Assembly (NCBI GenBank): GCA_024236055.1
Contig: JACKLF010000004.1
Location: forward strand, 1-64,000
Length of the DNA stretch: 64,000 nt
DNA from: Alphaproteobacteria bacterium
GTDB lineage: Bacteria > Pseudomonadota > Alphaproteobacteria > Micropepsales > Micropepsaceae
Reading direction: 5' to 3'
In this document: positions 20,210 through 30,031 of the stretch, one piece after another
How positions within the stretch are numbered: the stretch's first letter is position 1
How the letters are laid out: each line of letters starts with the position of its first letter
Translations under genes and position numbers: made by a program
The notes under the pieces: generated by a model
Told to the model about the DNA's origin: nothing
The model's database searches: none
Seen by the model: the letters and a program-made list of their open reading frames with translations, nothing else

Positions 20210-21684
20210 GGACGCGGACCGCCCTGAGCACCCCCGGCGCGCGCGCCGCGCCGCATCTGCGCCAGCGCCTTGGAGCAGGGCTCGCTCAACTGCTGGCGGT
20301 TGCGGAACAGGCAGGTGCGCATCTCACGGCTGCCGGCGGCGGCATCCGGGCACAGCTTCTTCAGGTCGTCGCTGCACGACTTGTTCATCGCCTCGGCCAG
20401 CTCGGCGCGGCGCGCCGCACGGGCCGCGTCGTCGGCATTTTCCGACGGCGCGGCGATCTTGACCGACTGGTCGGGAACATCGACATCGGCGCCGTCGCGC
20501 AGGCGGTCGGCGCCGTCGACCACCACCGTGTCGCCGGCCTTCAGGCCGTCCACGATCTGGATGCGGTCGCCGTCCTGCACGCCGGTCTTGACGGTGCGCT
20601 GAAGCACCGTCTTTTCCGGCGTCACCACGAAGACATAGCTGCCGTCCGACCCGCGCTGGATCGCCGCCACCGGCACCACCGTCTGGTGATGCAGCGTGTT
20701 GACCAGAAGCCGGACATTGACGAACTGCGCCGGGAACAGGCGGTGGTCTTCATTGTCGAACATGGCGCGCATCTTGACCGAGCCGGTCGACGGATCGACC
20801 ACATTGTCCACGGTCGACAGGGTGCCCGTGGCAATCTTGCTGGTCTGGGTGCGGTCGTAAGCGTCGACCTGCAGCTTGGCGCCTTCGCCCAGGCGCGCCA
20901 TCACCGGCCGCACATTGTCTTCGGGAACCGTGAACAGCACCGACATGGGCTGAAGCTGGGTCACCACCACGATGCCGTTGGCCTGGCCGGCTGAAACGAT
21001 ATTGCCGATATCGACCAGGTGAATGCCCACCCGCCCGCTGATCGGCGAGACCACGCTGGTATATCCCAGGTTGATGCGCGCGGTTTCCACCGCGGCCTGA
21101 TCGGCCACCACAACGCCCTGATAGGACTGCACCGTCGCGGCCTGGGTCGCCACCTGCTGCTGGGCGATGGCGTTCTGGGCCTGCAGCGCCTGATAGCGCT
21201 GCAGGTCGACCTTGGCATTGGCCAGGGTGGCGCTGTCGCGCGCCAGCTGGCCGCGCGCCTGGTCCAGCGCCGCCTGGTAGGGCCTGGGATCGATCTGGGC
21301 CAGCACATCGCCCGCCTTGACCATCTGGCCTTCGGTGAAGTTCAGCTTGATCAGCAGGCCGCCGACCTGGGGCCGCACCGTGGCGGTCGCCATCGGGGTC
21401 ACCGTGCCCAGCGCGTTCAGCGTTACGTCAATGTCACTGTCCTGGGCCACGGCCACGCCCACCGGCTGGGGGCCCTGGTTGAAGCGCAGATTCTTCTGGG
21501 GGCGCGGATAGATCGCCCAGATCAGCAGCGCCAGCAGCGCCAGGCCGACGACGAACCACACCACGCGCGACAGGCGCGGGTTGCGCCCGCTCCAGCGCTT
21601 GATCCCCCGCCATGCACGGCCGACCGGCCCCGGCGGGGGCGCATCGGGATCACGGAATTCATGGGCGCTGCGGTCGATATTCAT
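20206..21684 (-). CDS. mdtA: MdtA-like RND adaptor with Cys-rich C-terminal tail
   Basis: A 492-residue membrane fusion protein, first gene of the mdtABC-type operon. A long cytoplasmic N-terminus precedes one membrane helix ([19 protein letters not shown], about residues 41-59). The MdtA core follows: [19 protein letters not shown] (first lipoyl half), an alpha-hairpin around residues 125-180, [26 protein letters not shown], and [11 protein letters not shown]. After the usual end, residues about 420-492 form an extra domain with cysteines at 437, 445, 458 and 470 in a CxxxxxxxC...C...C pattern like GLG1/Cys-rich repeats. The tail would be periplasmic and able to form two disulfides (inference). 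The stop overlaps the mdtB start by four bases. Confidence 0.88.
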   Translation of the reverse strand: MNIDRSAHEFRDPDAPPPGPVGRAWRGIKRWSGRNPRLSRVVWFVVGLALLALLIWAIYPRPQKNLRFNQGPQPVGVAVAQDSDIDVTLNALGTVTPMATATVRPQVGGLLIKLNFTEGQMVKAGDVLAQIDPRPYQAALDQARGQLARDSATLANAKVDLQRYQALQAQNAIAQQQVATQAATVQSYQGVVVADQAAVETARINLGYTSVVSPISGRVGIHLVDIGNIVSAGQANGIVVVTQLQPMSVLFTVPEDNVRPVMARLGEGAKLQVDAYDRTQTSKIATGTLSTVDNVVDPSTGSVKMRAMFDNEDHRLFPAQFVNVRLLVNTLHHQTVVPVAAIQRGSDGSYVFVVTPEKTVLQRTVKTGVQDGDRIQIVDGLKAGDTVVVDGADRLRDGADVDVPDQSVKIAAPSENADDAARAARRAELAEAMNKSCSDDLKKLCPDAAAGSREMRTCLFRNRQQLSEPCSKALAQMRRGARAGGAQGGPRP

Positions 21685-22043
21685 CGGGGATCCGTATGGC
21701 TGGGGCGCAATGTCACAAAAGGGCCGAAAAATCCGGGAAGCCTGCGGCTCTGCCTAACGCTGCGAAGCTGAACACAGGATGAAACTATACCTTATCCGAC
21801 AGGCAGCCTGATATACGTCAGTTGAGGCGGATATTTGTCGAAACTGTCCCGGCCGGTCATCACCCGCGCCGTCGCGCCGGATCTCCCGGCTGCCGGGGCT
21901 TTTGGCCGCTGGCGCGAGCGCGGCAATAAGGCTATGTCGCGGGGCCCGCGCCCCTTTGCGGACAAAGCGCGGACCACCCCCCTCGGCCAGCGCACCCCGG
22001 TTGGCGGAACCGGGCCATTAATAACAGGAAACAGGCGCAGCGC
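21685..22043. other. intergenic region between divergent mdtA and dedA genes
   Basis: 359 bases holding the promoters of both divergent genes. A 70-codon open frame (21835-22047, plus) overlaps the dedA-family start as GTGA but has Pro/Arg-rich composition and no known motif. No tRNA, repeat or riboswitch was recognised. Confidence 0.4.
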
Positions 22044-22586
22044 GTGATCCCCCATTTCTTTCACTGGCTCTTTCACGATGCACAGACCTGGGTCACCAAC
22101 ACCGCCCAGGCCCATCCCTGGTGGTCCTTTCCCATCGCCTTCACCGTCGCCTTCAGCGAATCCTTTGTCGGCATCTCCTTCATCGTGCCCGGCACGATCC
22201 TGCTGGTGACGCTGGGCGGGGTCATCGGCGCCAGCGATATCGGCATTTTCCCGGCCTGGTCGGGCGCGGTGCTGGGCTCGATCCTGGGCGACTGGATCAG
22301 CTGGTGGATCGGCTATCACTATCACCGCCAGATCCTGCATATCTGGCCCTTCAGCCGCTATCCGGCCCAGATCGACAAGGCGCTGCATTTCTTTCACCGC
22401 TGGGGCACCGCGGCCATCTTCATCGGCCGCTTCATGGGCCCCTTCCGCGCCACCGTGCCGCTGGTTGCGGGGATGAGCGAGCTGGAGTTCTGGCCCTTCC
22501 AGATCGCCAATGCCGCCAGCGCCTTCCTGTGGGCCTATGTGCTGCTGGCCTTTCCGGCGGTGGCGCTGCGCTTCCTGATCGCCTGA
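22044..22586 (+). CDS. DedA-family membrane protein
   Basis: A 180-residue integral membrane protein with about five hydrophobic segments. It carries the DedA/SNARE-associated signature: FSESFVGISFIVPGTILL, then GDWISWWIGY, and the conserved loop FIGRFMGPFRATVPLVAGM with the key Arg and Pro residues. Members are thought to act as lipid scramblases or proton-coupled flippases for undecaprenyl phosphate or phosphatidylethanolamine. A GTG start follows AGGAAACAGGCGC. It lies just before the polysaccharide cluster; undecaprenyl-phosphate recycling would suit that place, but a functional link is inference. Confidence 0.85.
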   Translation: MIPHFFHWLFHDAQTWVTNTAQAHPWWSFPIAFTVAFSESFVGISFIVPGTILLVTLGGVIGASDIGIFPAWSGAVLGSILGDWISWWIGYHYHRQILHIWPFSRYPAQIDKALHFFHRWGTAAIFIGRFMGPFRATVPLVAGMSELEFWPFQIANAASAFLWAYVLLAFPAVALRFLIA

Positions 22587-22703
22587 CGCACGAGACCTTT
22601 GAGCGACTTTGGCAGAATTATATTTCGGTAAGCGGTGCGGCGGTGGTCATGCCCGCACGCCGGTTAAAGCGGCGGTAAGCCAAGTCGCGGCAAGCTGAGC
22701 GCC

Positions 22704-23747
22704 ATGGCCAGCAAGTTCGGACAATTGGCGCGCAGCATGGGCCGGCTGATACCGCCGGCGCTGCTGCGCCATGCCGGACAGCCTGCCGCCCTGTTCTTTC
22801 ATGGGGTCGAGCGGGACACCCTGGATGGACGGGTCCAGACCAATCACCACGAACTGGCGGTTTTCGAGGCCATCGTGGCGGTGCTGCGCCAGCAGTTCGA
22901 CGTGCGTCCGCTGACCGATATCGACGCCGTTCTGGCCGCCCCCCAGGACCACCCGCGCGCCGTCTTCCTGATGAGCGATGACGGCTATGCCAACACCCTG
23001 TCGACGGCGGCCCCGGTGCTGGACGGGCTTCCCTGGACACTGTTCGTTTCGACCGCCCATATCGGGACCGGCCGCCCCAACCCCATTTTCCTGGCCCGGC
23101 TGTTCTATTTCTACGCTCCGAACGGTGTTTACAAATTGCCGCATCTGCCCGGAACCGTGGTGCTGGCCGACGCGGAAAGCCGCCAGGCGGCCGCGCAGGC
23201 GGGGATCGACCCCTTGCGCCTGCTGCCCGGCGAAAAGGCCGAGGAAGCCCTGGCCGCCATGACCGCCAGCTTCCCCCCCGACCAGTTGGCCGCGCTTGTC
23301 GCCCGTTTTACCTCGGAGCATTTCCTGGACTGGGACGGGGTGCGCGCCCTGAAAACCCGGGGGGTGGAGATCGGCGCCCATGGCGACAGCCACTGGCCGA
23401 TGCATGCCCTGCAACGCCCGGACTGGCTGACCCGCCAGGCGGCGGGCGCCCGCGCCCGTATCGAGGCCGAGGTCGGGCCCTGCCGGTTCTTCGCCTATCC
23501 CTTTGGCAATATTCCCGATATCGGCCCCGGCGCCTGGCGCGCGGTGCGTGAAGCCGGCTTCACCCATGCCTTCACCACGCTCTCCGGCTCGCTGGCACCC
23601 TCCCTGACGGAAGGACCGGCTGCCAATCCCTGGCTGCTGCCCCGTTATGGGATAGGTCCCGCCGACACGCATCTTGCATCGCTGGTGCCGCTGCTGTCCG
23701 CCGGCAATCGCCGGGTGCGCCAGTTCCGGACGCGCCTGGCCGGCTAG
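22704..23747 (+). CDS. polysaccharide deacetylase family protein
   Basis: A 347-residue NodB-homology (CE4) protein. The first motif is FLMSDDGY near residue 90 (in place of TFDDG, with both Asp kept); the metal-binding His pair is in EIGAHGDSH (HxxxH); and FAYPFG near residue 275 supplies the catalytic-groove segment. No signal peptide or membrane anchor is visible, so action on a lipid-linked or nascent glycan in the cytoplasm is likely. In Caulobacter a deacetylase of this type (HfsH) modifies holdfast polysaccharide; the neighbours here (sugar transferase, WecG-type transferase, flippase, polymerase) match that setting. The ATG follows the DedA gene by about 120 bases. Confidence 0.85.
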   Translation: MASKFGQLARSMGRLIPPALLRHAGQPAALFFHGVERDTLDGRVQTNHHELAVFEAIVAVLRQQFDVRPLTDIDAVLAAPQDHPRAVFLMSDDGYANTLSTAAPVLDGLPWTLFVSTAHIGTGRPNPIFLARLFYFYAPNGVYKLPHLPGTVVLADAESRQAAAQAGIDPLRLLPGEKAEEALAAMTASFPPDQLAALVARFTSEHFLDWDGVRALKTRGVEIGAHGDSHWPMHALQRPDWLTRQAAGARARIEAEVGPCRFFAYPFGNIPDIGPGAWRAVREAGFTHAFTTLSGSLAPSLTEGPAANPWLLPRYGIGPADTHLASLVPLLSAGNRRVRQFRTRLAG

Positions 23748-23930
23748 CCGGTTCCGGATCGGAACAGTTGAGGGTTAATGCCCCGCCCCGCTGATCCGCA
23801 GGAGGTAAAACGGGACGGTTTCGTACCATCCTGAGGCGCTTTTTCCAGCTTTTTACTGGCCCATTCCCTGCATCGCGACCCGTGAGTTCGCGGAGTGGCG
23901 TTTGTGCAGAACCAGGGTTGCGAGACAGCG

Positions 23931-24596
23931 ATGCAGGCGGTCTATCCCGCCTTTGACGGCTTTGCCGCCGCCCTGCCCGAGCGGCGCGCCGCCGGCGCGG
24001 CCCGTCCCTACCAGGACACCAAGCGCATGCTGGACATCGCGCTGTCGGTGCTGGCGCTGATCGTACTGAGCCCCGTGCTGGCGCTGGCCACCCTGGCGGT
24101 GGCGCTGGATTCGCCCGGCCCCGTCCTGTTCTGCCAGCGCCGTACCGGCCTGAACGGCAGGCCCTTCGGCATTTTCAAGTTTCGCACGATGAGCGTGCTG
24201 GAAGACGGCGACGAGGTCACCCAGGCCATCGAAGGCGATGCCCGCGTCACCCGCACCGGCCGCTTCCTGCGCGCCGCCTCGATCGACGAACTGCCCCAGC
24301 TCTTCAATGTGCTGGCGGGCGACATGTCGCTGGTGGGGCCGCGCCCCCATGCCATCGCCCATGACGAATATTACGGCGCGCGCATCGCCGGCTATGACCG
24401 GCGCTTTGCGGTGAAACCCGGCATCACCGGCTGGGCCCAGGTGTGCGGCGCGCGCGGCGCCACCCCGACGCTGGAACACATGCGCGCGCGCATCGAACTG
24501 GACGGCTGGTATGTCGACCATGCCGGCCTGGCGCTGGACCTGGCGATCCTGGCCCGCACGCCGCTGGAAGTTCTGCGCCACAGGAATGCAGTCTGA
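23931..24596 (+). CDS. priming sugar transferase (undecaprenyl-phosphate hexose-1-P transferase)
   Basis: A roughly 221-residue bacterial sugar transferase that starts glycan synthesis by moving a hexose-1-phosphate to undecaprenyl phosphate. One re-entrant hydrophobic helix follows KRMLDIALS (about residues 23-50); then SPGPVLFCQRR, FKFRTM, DELPQLFNVL, GDMSLVGPRP and KPGITGWAQV appear in the normal order. It lacks the extra N-terminal helices of WbaP/WcaJ, like the short PssY/HfsE class. The start is uncertain: ATG at 23931 is used, but GTG at 23895 in frame would add 12 residues. The stop overlaps the next start as TGATG. Confidence 0.88.
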   Translation: MQAVYPAFDGFAAALPERRAAGAARPYQDTKRMLDIALSVLALIVLSPVLALATLAVALDSPGPVLFCQRRTGLNGRPFGIFKFRTMSVLEDGDEVTQAIEGDARVTRTGRFLRAASIDELPQLFNVLAGDMSLVGPRPHAIAHDEYYGARIAGYDRRFAVKPGITGWAQVCGARGATPTLEHMRARIELDGWYVDHAGLALDLAILARTPLEVLRHRNAV

Positions 24597-25441
24597 TGGG
24601 CGCCGCGGCCATCCTGCCCCGCGCCTATGCGGTTGCCACCGAAACCGGCTTCACGGCGGCCAATGACGGCTATGGCGAAATCACCCTGGGCGGGCTTCGC
24701 ACCGCCTGTCTCAGCCGCGACGGTATGGCGCGCATGATGGTGCAGGACTGCCTGATGGCGCGGTCCAATCCCTTGCGCCAGCCCAAGCTGGTCTTCGCCA
24801 CCAACGGCCACGCCATCGCGCTGGCCGCCCAGGACGAGGCCTTCCGCTTCACCTTCGAGCAGGCCGACATCATCCATGCCGACGGCCAGGCCGCGGTCTT
24901 TGCCTCGCGCCTGCTGACCGACACGCCGATCCCCGAACGCAGCGCCACCACCGATTTCATCCATGACGCGGCGAAGATCGCGGCGCAGACGGGCCTGCGC
25001 TTCTTCCTGCTGGGCGCGACCGAGGAAGCCAATGCCGAGGCCGCCCGCATCCTGGCCGAGACCTATCCGGGCCTTCAGATCGTGGGCCGCCATCACGGCT
25101 ATTTCTCCGAACTGGACGAGGACGAGCTGTGCGACGACATCAACCTGATCCAGCCGGATGTGATCTGGGTGGGCCTGTCGGTGCCGCGCGAATATGAGTT
25201 TTCGGTCCGCAACCGCTCGCGCCTGCGCGCCGGCTGGCTGGTGACCTGCGGCGGCTGCTTCAATTTCGTGACCGGCGCCTATAGCCGTGCGCCCGCCTGG
25301 ATGCAGGCGGCCGGCCTGGAATGGCTCTACCGGCTGGCGCGCGAGCCGCGCCGCCTGTTCTGGCGCTATGCCGTCACCAACCCGATCGCCTTTTTTTACC
25401 TCCTGACGCGTACAACGTCAGCGTGTTGCGTAACCGATTAG
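24596..25441 (+). CDS. WecG/TagA/CpsF-family glycosyltransferase
   Basis: A 281-residue GT26 enzyme that adds the second sugar to a lipid-linked acceptor. Landmarks are VFATNGHAIALAAQD, ADIIHADGQAAVFASRLL (the Asp-Gly segment of the family), FFLLGATEEANAEAARIL, GYFSELDEDEL and VGLSVPREYEF, with an amphipathic C-terminal membrane-association tail ending in PRRLFWRYAV. The start overlaps the upstream stop by one base, which indicates coupled translation with the priming transferase. HfsJ of the Caulobacter holdfast pathway belongs to this family. The acceptor and donor are not deducible. Confidence 0.87.
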   Translation: MGAAAILPRAYAVATETGFTAANDGYGEITLGGLRTACLSRDGMARMMVQDCLMARSNPLRQPKLVFATNGHAIALAAQDEAFRFTFEQADIIHADGQAAVFASRLLTDTPIPERSATTDFIHDAAKIAAQTGLRFFLLGATEEANAEAARILAETYPGLQIVGRHHGYFSELDEDELCDDINLIQPDVIWVGLSVPREYEFSVRNRSRLRAGWLVTCGGCFNFVTGAYSRAPAWMQAAGLEWLYRLAREPRRLFWRYAVTNPIAFFYLLTRTTSACCVTD

Positions 25442-25451
25442 AGGGCCCGCC

Positions 25452-26762
25452 ATGACCGGCGCAGACATCGAGAAGGACAACCGCGAAACCGCCCGGCCCG
25501 CCCTGCTGCGCGCAGCCCGGCGCTACGGCATGTCCACTGTCGGCCCGCTGGCGGTGTCCGGCGCGCATTTCCTGGCCTCGCTGGTCTTCCTGCGCAACCT
25601 GAGCGCCCATGAATTCGGCCTGTTCTCCTTTGTCATGGTGGTGGTGTCCTTCGGCATGAGCCTGGGCGGCGCGCTGATCGTGGTGCCCATCACCCAGAGC
25701 CTGGTCAGCGGCGACGCCGCCACGCGGCCGGTCTGCTATCGCATGAACTGGCTGGTCTGCGCGGTCTTCGCCGTGGCCCTGGCGCTGGCCCTTTGGGTCA
25801 GCGAGGCGCCGCTGCGCGAGGCGCTTCTGCTGGGCGGCTATGCCGCCGCCTTCGCCTGGCGCTGGTTCGCCCGTTCGGTGGCCTATATCGACGGCCGCAT
25901 CAACGCCGCCATTGCCTCGGACATCGTCTACAGCCTGATCCTGGTGACGGCCCTGCCTGCGCTGGCGCTGACCCACCACATGACTTTCAACAACGGCAGC
26001 GAGGTGATGCTGCTGGCCGCGCTGGCCGCGCTGGTGCCGTTTGGCCGCACATTCTTCGCCGGCCAGCTCGCAGCCCTGCGGCAGGGCAGCTTCCTGGCCT
26101 ATATGCCGGTGTTCAAGGACGTCTCGCGCTGGTCGATGATCGGGGTCATCTTCACCGAGATCACGGTCAACATTCACGCCTATCTGGTCACCTTCATTTC
26201 CGGCGCCGAATCCTTCGCCCTGCTGGCGCTGGGCATGCTGCTGATGCGCCCCGCCTCGCTGGTCCAGTCCGCCCTGCCCGACATGGAGCGGCCCGCCATG
26301 GCCCGCGCCATCGCCAGGGGCGACCTGGCCGGGCTGAACGGCATCGCGCGCACCTTCCTGCACGGTCTCGGCGCGGCATGGGTCGGCAACATCGCCCTGT
26401 GCGCGTGCCTGCTGTTCTTCTATCCGGTGCTGATCCTGAAAAAGGGCTACAGCCTGCACGAGGTCGCGCTGGTGGCCGCGATCAGCGCCGTCATCATGCT
26501 GCTGCGTGCGATCCGCACCCCGTTGGCCGTTTGGTTGCAGGCCGCGGGCGAGTTCCGTGCCCTGGCCTGGCTGGGCATCAATTCAGGCATCGTCTCGCTG
26601 ATCGCCACCCTGTCGCTGCTGCTGGCCTTCGGCCCCATCGTCTCGATGGGCGGGCTGGTGCTGGGCGAGCTGGTGGTGATCGTGCGTTGCGCCGATCTGG
26701 TCGCCCGCTGGAAGCGCGAAAAGACCGATGTTCCGGCCATCGGAGTGCTGGCCCATGCCTGA
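25452..26762 (+). CDS. Wzx-type polysaccharide flippase
   Basis: A 436-residue integral membrane protein with about 12 hydrophobic segments. The N-terminal helices (VGPLAVSGAHFLASLVFLRN, then LSAHEFGLFSFVMVV) carry the polysaccharide-transport (MOP superfamily) pattern of an early Arg-Asn followed by EFG. It would move undecaprenyl-linked repeat units across the inner membrane. It starts 10 bases after the WecG-like gene, and its end overlaps the following GT2 gene by 8 bases, so it sits inside one operon. Similar in place and type to HfsF of holdfast loci. Confidence 0.82.
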   Translation: MTGADIEKDNRETARPALLRAARRYGMSTVGPLAVSGAHFLASLVFLRNLSAHEFGLFSFVMVVVSFGMSLGGALIVVPITQSLVSGDAATRPVCYRMNWLVCAVFAVALALALWVSEAPLREALLLGGYAAAFAWRWFARSVAYIDGRINAAIASDIVYSLILVTALPALALTHHMTFNNGSEVMLLAALAALVPFGRTFFAGQLAALRQGSFLAYMPVFKDVSRWSMIGVIFTEITVNIHAYLVTFISGAESFALLALGMLLMRPASLVQSALPDMERPAMARAIARGDLAGLNGIARTFLHGLGAAWVGNIALCACLLFFYPVLILKKGYSLHEVALVAAISAVIMLLRAIRTPLAVWLQAAGEFRALAWLGINSGIVSLIATLSLLLAFGPIVSMGGLVLGELVVIVRCADLVARWKREKTDVPAIGVLAHA

Positions 26763-27678
26763 AGCGGCGCACACAAATCTGGATGTCACCATCTGCATCC
26801 CCACTTTCCGGCGGCCCAAGAGCCTGAAGCGGCTGCTGGACGCCATTGCCGCATTGCAGACCGATGCGCGCCTGGCGGTGCTGGTCGCCGACAATGACGC
26901 GCAAAACCATGCCGGCTTCGACCTGGTGACGGCGCTTGCGCCCGGCTATCGCTGGCCGCTGACCGCCGTGATCGCGCAAAAGCGCGGCATCGCCCAGGTC
27001 CGCAACACGCTGATCGCCAACGCCCTGCCGCAGCAGGCCCGTTTCATCGCCATGATCGACGATGACGAGTGGCCCTCGACCGGCTGGATCGACCGCTTCC
27101 TGGCCTGCGCGGAGGAGACAAAGGCCGATGTGCTGCAGGGCTCCATCCTGCTGGGCAAATCCGGCGGCGCCGACGGCCATGCCGACATCCGCCGCCCCAC
27201 CGGACCGATCGGCATGCTGCAGGGCGCCGGCAATCTTCTGATACGCCGCCCGGTGCTGGAGCAGACCGCCACGCCCTGGTTCGACCCGGAATTCGCGCTG
27301 TCGGGCGGCGAGGACCAGGAGTTCTTCGTGCGCCTGATGCGCGCGGGCCGGGTTTTCGCCTGGTGCGACGAAGCGATCGCCCATGGCGAGGTTCCCGAAA
27401 CCCGCGCCAGCCTGTCCTGGCTTCTGAAACGGGCCTATTCGGTGGGCAATTCCGACATGCGCGTCATGATCAAGCATGAGCCGGGCGCGCAAACCATCAT
27501 TCGTGAAGCGGCCAAAATCGGCGCCGCGCTCTTGTTGTCGCCGCTGGCGGCAGTCATTCTCGCCTTCAGCCCGAATCGCCGGGTTGTGCCGCTGCAGAAG
27601 CTCTGCCGCGCAGCGGGGAAACTGACTGCGATGTTCGGCGCGCGCTACAACGAGTATGCCGTGGTCCATGGCGAATGA
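26755..27678 (+). CDS. family 2 glycosyltransferase
   Basis: A 307-residue GT-A glycosyltransferase. It opens with VTICIPTFRRPKSLKRLL, has VADNDAQNH after strand 2, KRGIAQVRNTLI, the metal/nucleotide site IDDDEWP near residue 100, and SGGEDQEFFVRLMRAG containing the catalytic-base region. A short hydrophobic segment near residue 255 may tether it to the membrane. The ATG at 26755 overlaps the flippase stop by 8 bases and is preferred to an in-frame ATG 27 bases upstream. The product sugar is unknown. Confidence 0.87.
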   Translation: MPEAAHTNLDVTICIPTFRRPKSLKRLLDAIAALQTDARLAVLVADNDAQNHAGFDLVTALAPGYRWPLTAVIAQKRGIAQVRNTLIANALPQQARFIAMIDDDEWPSTGWIDRFLACAEETKADVLQGSILLGKSGGADGHADIRRPTGPIGMLQGAGNLLIRRPVLEQTATPWFDPEFALSGGEDQEFFVRLMRAGRVFAWCDEAIAHGEVPETRASLSWLLKRAYSVGNSDMRVMIKHEPGAQTIIREAAKIGAALLLSPLAAVILAFSPNRRVVPLQKLCRAAGKLTAMFGARYNEYAVVHGE

Positions 27679-28981
27679 TTTCGCACTAGCCTACCTGCCT
27701 CCCCGCGATGTCTCGCGCACCCTGCTGGCGAGCGGCGTCTATATCGCCCTGCTGCTGCTGATCTTCGTGGGGCTGGACGCGTTTTCACCCCCGCCGCTGG
27801 TGTCGCAATATGGCGGCGTGCAGGAAGCCTCCAAGGGCGACCTGCTGCGCCAGCTCTGCTATCTGGGCGTGGGGGCGGGCGTGGTGCTGGCGGCGATGCA
27901 GCGCCACGGCCTTGGCGCGCTGCGCGCGATTTCCCCGGCCATGGGCCTGCTGCTGGCCTGGTGCCTGGCCAGCGCGCTGTGGGCGCCCGAGCCCAATGTC
28001 GTGATCCGCCGCGCCGGGCTGGAGATCATCATCGTGATCTCGCTGCTGCTCAGCGTGGAAACGGTCGGCGCCCAGACCGCCTTCCGCTGGTGGCGCTGGC
28101 TGATGGCGCTGGTGTTGCTGGTCAATTTCCTGTCGATCCCGCTGATCCCGGCAGCGCGCCATTTCGCGGGCGAGGTCGATCCGGCGCTGGTGGGCAACTG
28201 GCGCGGGCTCTATGGCCACAAGAACATCGCTGGCGCGGCCTGTGCCATCACCGCCATCCTGTTCCTGTTCACCCGCACCGGCTGGAAGAATGTCATCGGC
28301 ATCGCCATCGCCGCGGCGGCCTGCGTCTTTCTGTATTTCACCCATTCCAAGACCTCGATGGGATTCCTGCCGGTGGCGCTGCTGGCAGGCCTTGCCTATC
28401 GCATCGGCTGGCGCGACGGGCTGTCGCGCGCGATCCTGTGCCTGGCCGTGGCGCTGCTGGCCGGACTGGTTCTGACCTTCGTGCTGCTGGACGCCAACAC
28501 CATCGCCCATGCCCTGGAAGACCCGCGTGAATTCACCGGGCGCAGCGCCATCTGGGCCGCCGAGCTGCGCTATATCGCCGATCATCCGCTGCTGGGATCG
28601 GGCTTCGGTACCTTCGCCGATGCCGGCGGCCAGTCGCCCCTGCACGACTATGTGGCGGGCAACAGCTGGGTCGATGCGGTCAGCCACGGCCATAACGGCT
28701 ATCTGCAGATCCTGGTCACCATCGGCGGCATCGGCTTTGCGCTGACCCTGCTGGCGGCGGTGTTCGTCCCCCTGGCCCGCTTCTGGTCGCTGGATCACGC
28801 AGAGGATGGCTTCAAGCCGATGCTGTTCGCCCTGTTCACCTTCCTGGTGCTGCACAATTTCATGGAAAGCGATTTTCTGGAGGGCGATGGCGTCAGCTGG
28901 GCCGCCCTGCTGATGGTGATCGCCGCCCTGGGCGGCCGGGCGTCGAGATCAGCGACACGATCGGCCTCGGGCCGGGCCTGA
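27668..28981 (+). CDS. O-antigen ligase/Wzy-type polymerase
   Basis: A 437-residue membrane protein with about 11 hydrophobic segments and the Wzy_C domain. The diagnostic large periplasmic loop contains RSAIWAAELRYIADHPLLG, GSGFGTFADAGG and VSHGHNGYLQI (the HxHN-type loop end), followed by GGIGFALTLLAAVF. It would polymerise lipid-linked repeat units or ligate chains. The start is taken at the ATG at 27668; an ATG 12 bases upstream is also in frame. Both overlap the end of the preceding GT2 gene. Confidence 0.85.
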   Translation: MANDFALAYLPPRDVSRTLLASGVYIALLLLIFVGLDAFSPPPLVSQYGGVQEASKGDLLRQLCYLGVGAGVVLAAMQRHGLGALRAISPAMGLLLAWCLASALWAPEPNVVIRRAGLEIIIVISLLLSVETVGAQTAFRWWRWLMALVLLVNFLSIPLIPAARHFAGEVDPALVGNWRGLYGHKNIAGAACAITAILFLFTRTGWKNVIGIAIAAAACVFLYFTHSKTSMGFLPVALLAGLAYRIGWRDGLSRAILCLAVALLAGLVLTFVLLDANTIAHALEDPREFTGRSAIWAAELRYIADHPLLGSGFGTFADAGGQSPLHDYVAGNSWVDAVSHGHNGYLQILVTIGGIGFALTLLAAVFVPLARFWSLDHAEDGFKPMLFALFTFLVLHNFMESDFLEGDGVSWAALLMVIAALGGRASRSATRSASGRA

Positions 28982-29068
28982 AAAGCGCGGAATTTCCCTG
29001 ATTTCACGCGGCTTTTTCGGCCTTCTGGGGCAAATCGTTAACCGGTGCCAGCATAAACATGCAGGGCT

Positions 29069-30031
29069 ATGACGGCCCCGTTCTTCAGCGTGATCATCCC
29101 GGTCTACAACCGCGCCGGCCCGCTTGGCCGCGCGCTGGATTCGGTGCTGGCCCAGACCTGCCAGGATTTCGAGATCGTGGTGGTCGATGACGGCTCGGCC
29201 GACGATCCGCGCGCCGTTGCTGAGAGCTATGGCGATCCGCGCATCCGTTTCATCCGCCAGGACAATGCCGGCGGCGGGGCGGCGCGCAACACCGCCATCG
29301 ACGCCGCCTGTGGCCGCTTCATCGCCCCGCTGGATTCCGACGATGTCTTCCTGCCCCATCACCTGGAGCGGATGAAGGCGCTGCTGGACGGCACCGACGG
29401 CACGCTTGTGGGCTATGCGCGCATGCGCGTGGACCGGGGCGGCGGCCGCGTCTTCCTGAAACCGCCGCGCGCCATCCGCCCCGACGAACACATGGCCGAC
29501 TATCTTCTGTGCGAGCGCGGCTTCGTGCCCACCATCACCGTGGTGGTGGAACGCGAAATGGCCAAACGCATCCGCTACGACTTTGCCCTGCGCACCGCGG
29601 AAGACACCGATTTCGCCCTGCGCCTGTATCTGGCCGGCTGCCGCTTCAAGATGATCGAGGAGCCGGGCGCGGTGTGGATGGACCTGGCCGATCCGAACCG
29701 CACCTCGGCGGGGCGGCGCAGCCGCCGCTTCGGCGAATGGCTGGAACAGTTGCATCCCGTCATTCCGCCACGCGCCTATCATGGCGGGCGCGGCTGGGCC
29801 TATGCCAAGCTGATCGTGCGCGAGCGGCCGCTGGCGGCGCTGGGCCTTTACCTGAACGCGGTCATGCGCGGCTGCTATTCCCCAGGCCTGGCCGGCATCG
29901 TCTTCCTGCAGATTTTCCTGGGCGGCTTTTACCGCGCGGTGGCCGATGGCGCGATCGGCTGGCTGAAGGTGGGCCTGCGCGAACCGGCCCCGCAAAAACA
30001 GACCGGCGAGCGCACACAGGCGCGCGCATGA
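29069..30031 (+). CDS. family 2 glycosyltransferase
   Basis: A 320-residue GT-A enzyme with the textbook order: FSVIIPVYNRAGPLGRALDS, EIVVVDDGSADD, NAGGGAARNTAID, the DxD site PLDSDDVFL near residue 90, and AEDTDFALRLYLAG. A hydrophobic stretch near residue 275 (GLAGIVFLQIFLGGFY) could anchor it to the inner membrane. An 87-base gap with a GTTAACC box precedes it, so it may have its own promoter. Its stop overlaps the GH10 start as ATGA, which couples a sugar transferase with an exported hydrolase. Confidence 0.88.
   Translation: MTAPFFSVIIPVYNRAGPLGRALDSVLAQTCQDFEIVVVDDGSADDPRAVAESYGDPRIRFIRQDNAGGGAARNTAIDAACGRFIAPLDSDDVFLPHHLERMKALLDGTDGTLVGYARMRVDRGGGRVFLKPPRAIRPDEHMADYLLCERGFVPTITVVVEREMAKRIRYDFALRTAEDTDFALRLYLAGCRFKMIEEPGAVWMDLADPNRTSAGRRSRRFGEWLEQLHPVIPPRAYHGGRGWAYAKLIVRERPLAALGLYLNAVMRGCYSPGLAGIVFLQIFLGGFYRAVADGAIGWLKVGLREPAPQKQTGERTQARA

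Noticed and set aside
21835..22047. 70-codon frame overlapping the dedA-family start as GTGA
   Set aside because: No ribosome site, no motif, Pro/Arg-rich; the overlap may be chance.
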